A stretch of DNA of 45,499 nucleotides from CAUZFZ01 sp963579025 (GTDB lineage Bacteria > Planctomycetota > Planctomycetia > Planctomycetales > Planctomycetaceae): the NCBI GenBank assembly GCA_963579025.1, contig CAUZFZ010000079.1:1-45499 (forward strand), read 5' to 3'. How positions within the stretch are numbered: the first letter of the stretch is position 1; the number at the start of each line of letters is the position of its first letter. The position numbers were made by a program, and so were the translations under genes. Below, in pieces: positions 43,729-45,499 of this stretch. The notes under the pieces are model-generated. The model did not search any database and was not told the DNA's origin. It was given only the letters and a program-made list of their open reading frames with translations.

Positions 43729-45373
43729 TGGCAACGCGGACCCACTTCGGGGACTTGAGCTGCATGTGTCGCTCGTTGCCGGAGACGTCGTGAGCGATGT
43801 CGCCTTCGGTTTCGTCGAAGTGGTACAGCGCCATCGTGTGCTCGTCGGGTTCGAAGGTCACCTGCGGGTTGAAGTTCTTCGTGTAGCGGCAAGTCGTGGA
43901 GATACGCAGTTCGCTGATTTGGCCGCTGGCGAAACCGTCCGGGTGGGCTCGGTCGAATCCGATTTTGCATTTCGTGTCTTCCTCGAATGGCCCGGGAGCG
44001 GCGGATTCGACTTCATCCATCAGCCTGCCGTTCACGAAGACACGAATGAGCTTCCCGTCGTACGTCATGGCCTGGTGAATCCACTCGTCGCGATCGTATT
44101 CCAGGACAGGCACCTTGAATGACGACAGCACTCGTTCGCTGTGATGAAAACCTCCCCAGAGACGCAGGTCCTTGTCGCCGGAGTGCGTCCGTCCAAACCA
44201 CAGCCAATTCTGGTTTCCCTCGCCCTGATGGACGACCGAGCGATCCCAGTTGAGAACCCAGGCCTCGACGGTGAATTGTTCGTGTTGGTCGACGCGCATG
44301 TCGGGGGCGACGCCCACGGTCTGCTTACCGTCGAATTCGAGTACACCGTCCAGCCCGGCTGAACCCGGAATGGGCCGGGGATCGCGCGGCTGCTCATTCA
44401 CTTCCGGCAGCTCGTTGACCCAGTCCGGAGTATCGACCTCGCCTTCGAGGCGAAGAACGTAGACCGTACCGTTGTAGTTGAGAGTAAACAGGTGCCGTCC
44501 GTCGGGGCTGTAACGCAAGTCTTTGATAATTCCGCCGCCCTCGTTGAGCGTGATCGTCCGCTGCAGGGGCTCTTCACCCACAGAGGCATTCAGCGCCCAG
44601 AAATACAGCCGGCCATTGGAAGCCGTCGTCAGCGTCTGGCCATCCGGACTGAACGCCATGCCGTCTACCCACCCATCGGGATGCTCAAACGACCGAACCG
44701 ACCGACCGTCCTCAAGTCGAACAATTTCGGCAATGGCTTTGCCTGCATCGTTCCGTCGCTGTAAGGCCGTAAACGGCAACGTCGGATTCATGGCCGCTGC
44801 AGAGTAGTGCGTGCCCGCAGAGCGTTCCCAGACCCGTGTCAGGTCGCGGGTTCGCCAACAGGTGTGCGTGACGTCGCCAGTACCCGGTGGCGTCACAACA
44901 ACATATTCCCCGTCATTTGAAAGACGCAGTTGTCCCGCTCTTATTGAACCAAGTTCTGCCCGATCACAAACCCGCCGTCCTGTCTGTACTTCCCACTTCT
45001 CCATACTGCCGGAATAGTCGACGGAGATAATCGATTCTCCAGTTGTATCGAACTGGAGACCTAGCACCTTGTTGCCGTGCAGTCCACAGACCTGGATCAA
45101 CTCGCCGCTTGTCACATCGAAAACATTCGCCTTAGACCCGGATCCGCAGGCCACGCGTTTTCCGTCGGGTGAGAACGAGACGTCTGAGAGGATCTGTCCG
45201 TCCGATCCACTCATTTCTCGAATCGGTTGACCAGTCGAGACATCCAATAGTCGTAGCGTCCCATCGGTATTGCCCGTCGCAAGGATTCGACCATCGGGAC
45301 TCAGGTCGAACGCCATCCAGTGACCGTGATGCGTTTCTGGCAAATGAATTGGCTGCCAGTCCGGTGTCTGCAA
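43721..45373 (-). CDS. WD40 repeat plus LamG/concanavalin-like domain protein, 5' end uncertain
   Basis: The 550-residue frame encodes a series of WD40 repeats in residues about 15-310 (AFDLSPDGRILATGNTDGTL, VSFSPDGKRVACGSGSK, MAFSPDGQTLTTASNGRLYF, LRYSPDGRHLFTLNYNGTV) followed by a LamG-type jelly-roll domain in about 340-530 (QFTVEAWVLNWDRSVVH, LIRVFVNGRLMDEVESA, ELRISTTCRYTKNFNPQVTF). The frame starts with a TTG at 45373 inside the first repeat and has a stop 12 codons further upstream, so either a non-ATG start is used or the 5' part is lost by frameshift or truncation. In planctomycetes such regions often form the C-terminus of Ser/Thr kinases or other long proteins. A role in binding proteins or glycans outside the cytoplasm is inferred. 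It converges with the giant kinase gene. Confidence 0.8.
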   Translation of the reverse strand: MQTPDWQPIHLPETHHGHWMAFDLSPDGRILATGNTDGTLRLLDVSTGQPIREMSGSDGQILSDVSFSPDGKRVACGSGSKANVFDVTSGELIQVCGLHGNKVLGLQFDTTGESIISVDYSGSMEKWEVQTGRRVCDRAELGSIRAGQLRLSNDGEYVVVTPPGTGDVTHTCWRTRDLTRVWERSAGTHYSAAAMNPTLPFTALQRRNDAGKAIAEIVRLEDGRSVRSFEHPDGWVDGMAFSPDGQTLTTASNGRLYFWALNASVGEEPLQRTITLNEGGGIIKDLRYSPDGRHLFTLNYNGTVYVLRLEGEVDTPDWVNELPEVNEQPRDPRPIPGSAGLDGVLEFDGKQTVGVAPDMRVDQHEQFTVEAWVLNWDRSVVHQGEGNQNWLWFGRTHSGDKDLRLWGGFHHSERVLSSFKVPVLEYDRDEWIHQAMTYDGKLIRVFVNGRLMDEVESAAPGPFEEDTKCKIGFDRAHPDGFASGQISELRISTTCRYTKNFNPQVTFEPDEHTMALYHFDETEGDIAHDVSGNERHMQLKSPKWVRVASE

Positions 45374-45499
45374 CGAATGGCACTGCCGGGGAGTTTGCAG
45401 AGATCAGCGCAGCAGCGAACCTCGCAGGCATGGCTGCGCTTGTTTTTGTGATGCGCGCCGGTGAGAAGTCAAACAGGGGAGTGGCTGGCCTTCATGGTT

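Overview
The window looks like a chromosomal segment of a planctomycete (phylum Planctomycetota), probably of the Planctomycetales type. The evidence is the gene content: planctomycete-type c-heme proteins (DUF1549/DUF1553 and DUF1592/DUF1588 families), their DUF1552 partners with twin-arginine-like leaders, FG-GAP/ASPIC repeat proteins, a very large soluble Ser/Thr kinase, WD40-LamG proteins and a sulfatase remnant. These are family recognitions from reading the translations; no database search was run. No rRNA, tRNA, CRISPR array, prophage or complete insertion sequence was seen.

Layout. (1) 323-5969, minus strand: a probable operon of a small hypothetical protein, a Gfo/Idh/MocA oxidoreductase, a PIG-L type deacetylase, a membrane-anchored TPR protein and a secreted FG-GAP/ASPIC protein. 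(2) 6105-10465: a lone MoaD/ThiS-like protein (plus strand) converges on a minus-strand operon encoding a polysaccharide-deacetylase-like protein, a GNAT-like protein, an FkbH-type HAD protein and an acyl carrier protein. This is the most likely unusual biosynthetic unit in the window. (3) 10755-14846, plus strand: a three-heme-motif DUF1549/DUF1553 protein followed by a DegT-type aminotransferase. (4) 14867-19996: a ceramidase-like secreted protein, an acetyl-xylan-esterase-like hydrolase, ispD and a YebC-family regulator. (5) 20291-28881, minus strand: two consecutive modules, each a c-heme DUF1592/DUF1588 protein followed by a DUF1552 protein, with a 116-bp hairpin-rich inverted repeat inside the second module. 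(6) 28993-30428: a FecR-like protein that seems to lack its N-terminus, and a sulfatase gene cut to signal peptide plus the first strand; together they look like a deletion scar. (7) 30574-34238, minus strand: a manganese-type ABC importer whose permease carries a C-terminal DtxR/MntR-like domain, with a palindrome upstream that is a candidate operator. (8) 34741-38859, plus strand: aceE and the E2 subunit of pyruvate dehydrogenase; no E3 gene lies in the window. (9) 39117-43571: a 1484-residue protein with kinase, cyclase-like, AAA ATPase and TPR regions. (10) 43721-45373, minus strand: a WD40-LamG protein with an uncertain 5' end.

How the parts work together. Many products are predicted to be exported and to act on polysaccharides, lipids or sulfated substrates, which fits a planctomycete that degrades complex organic matter. 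Housekeeping functions (isoprenoid precursor synthesis, pyruvate oxidation, metal uptake) are interspersed. Several intergenic gaps hold short nested inverted repeats of different sequence, which suggests that more than one REP/MITE-like family is active in this genome.
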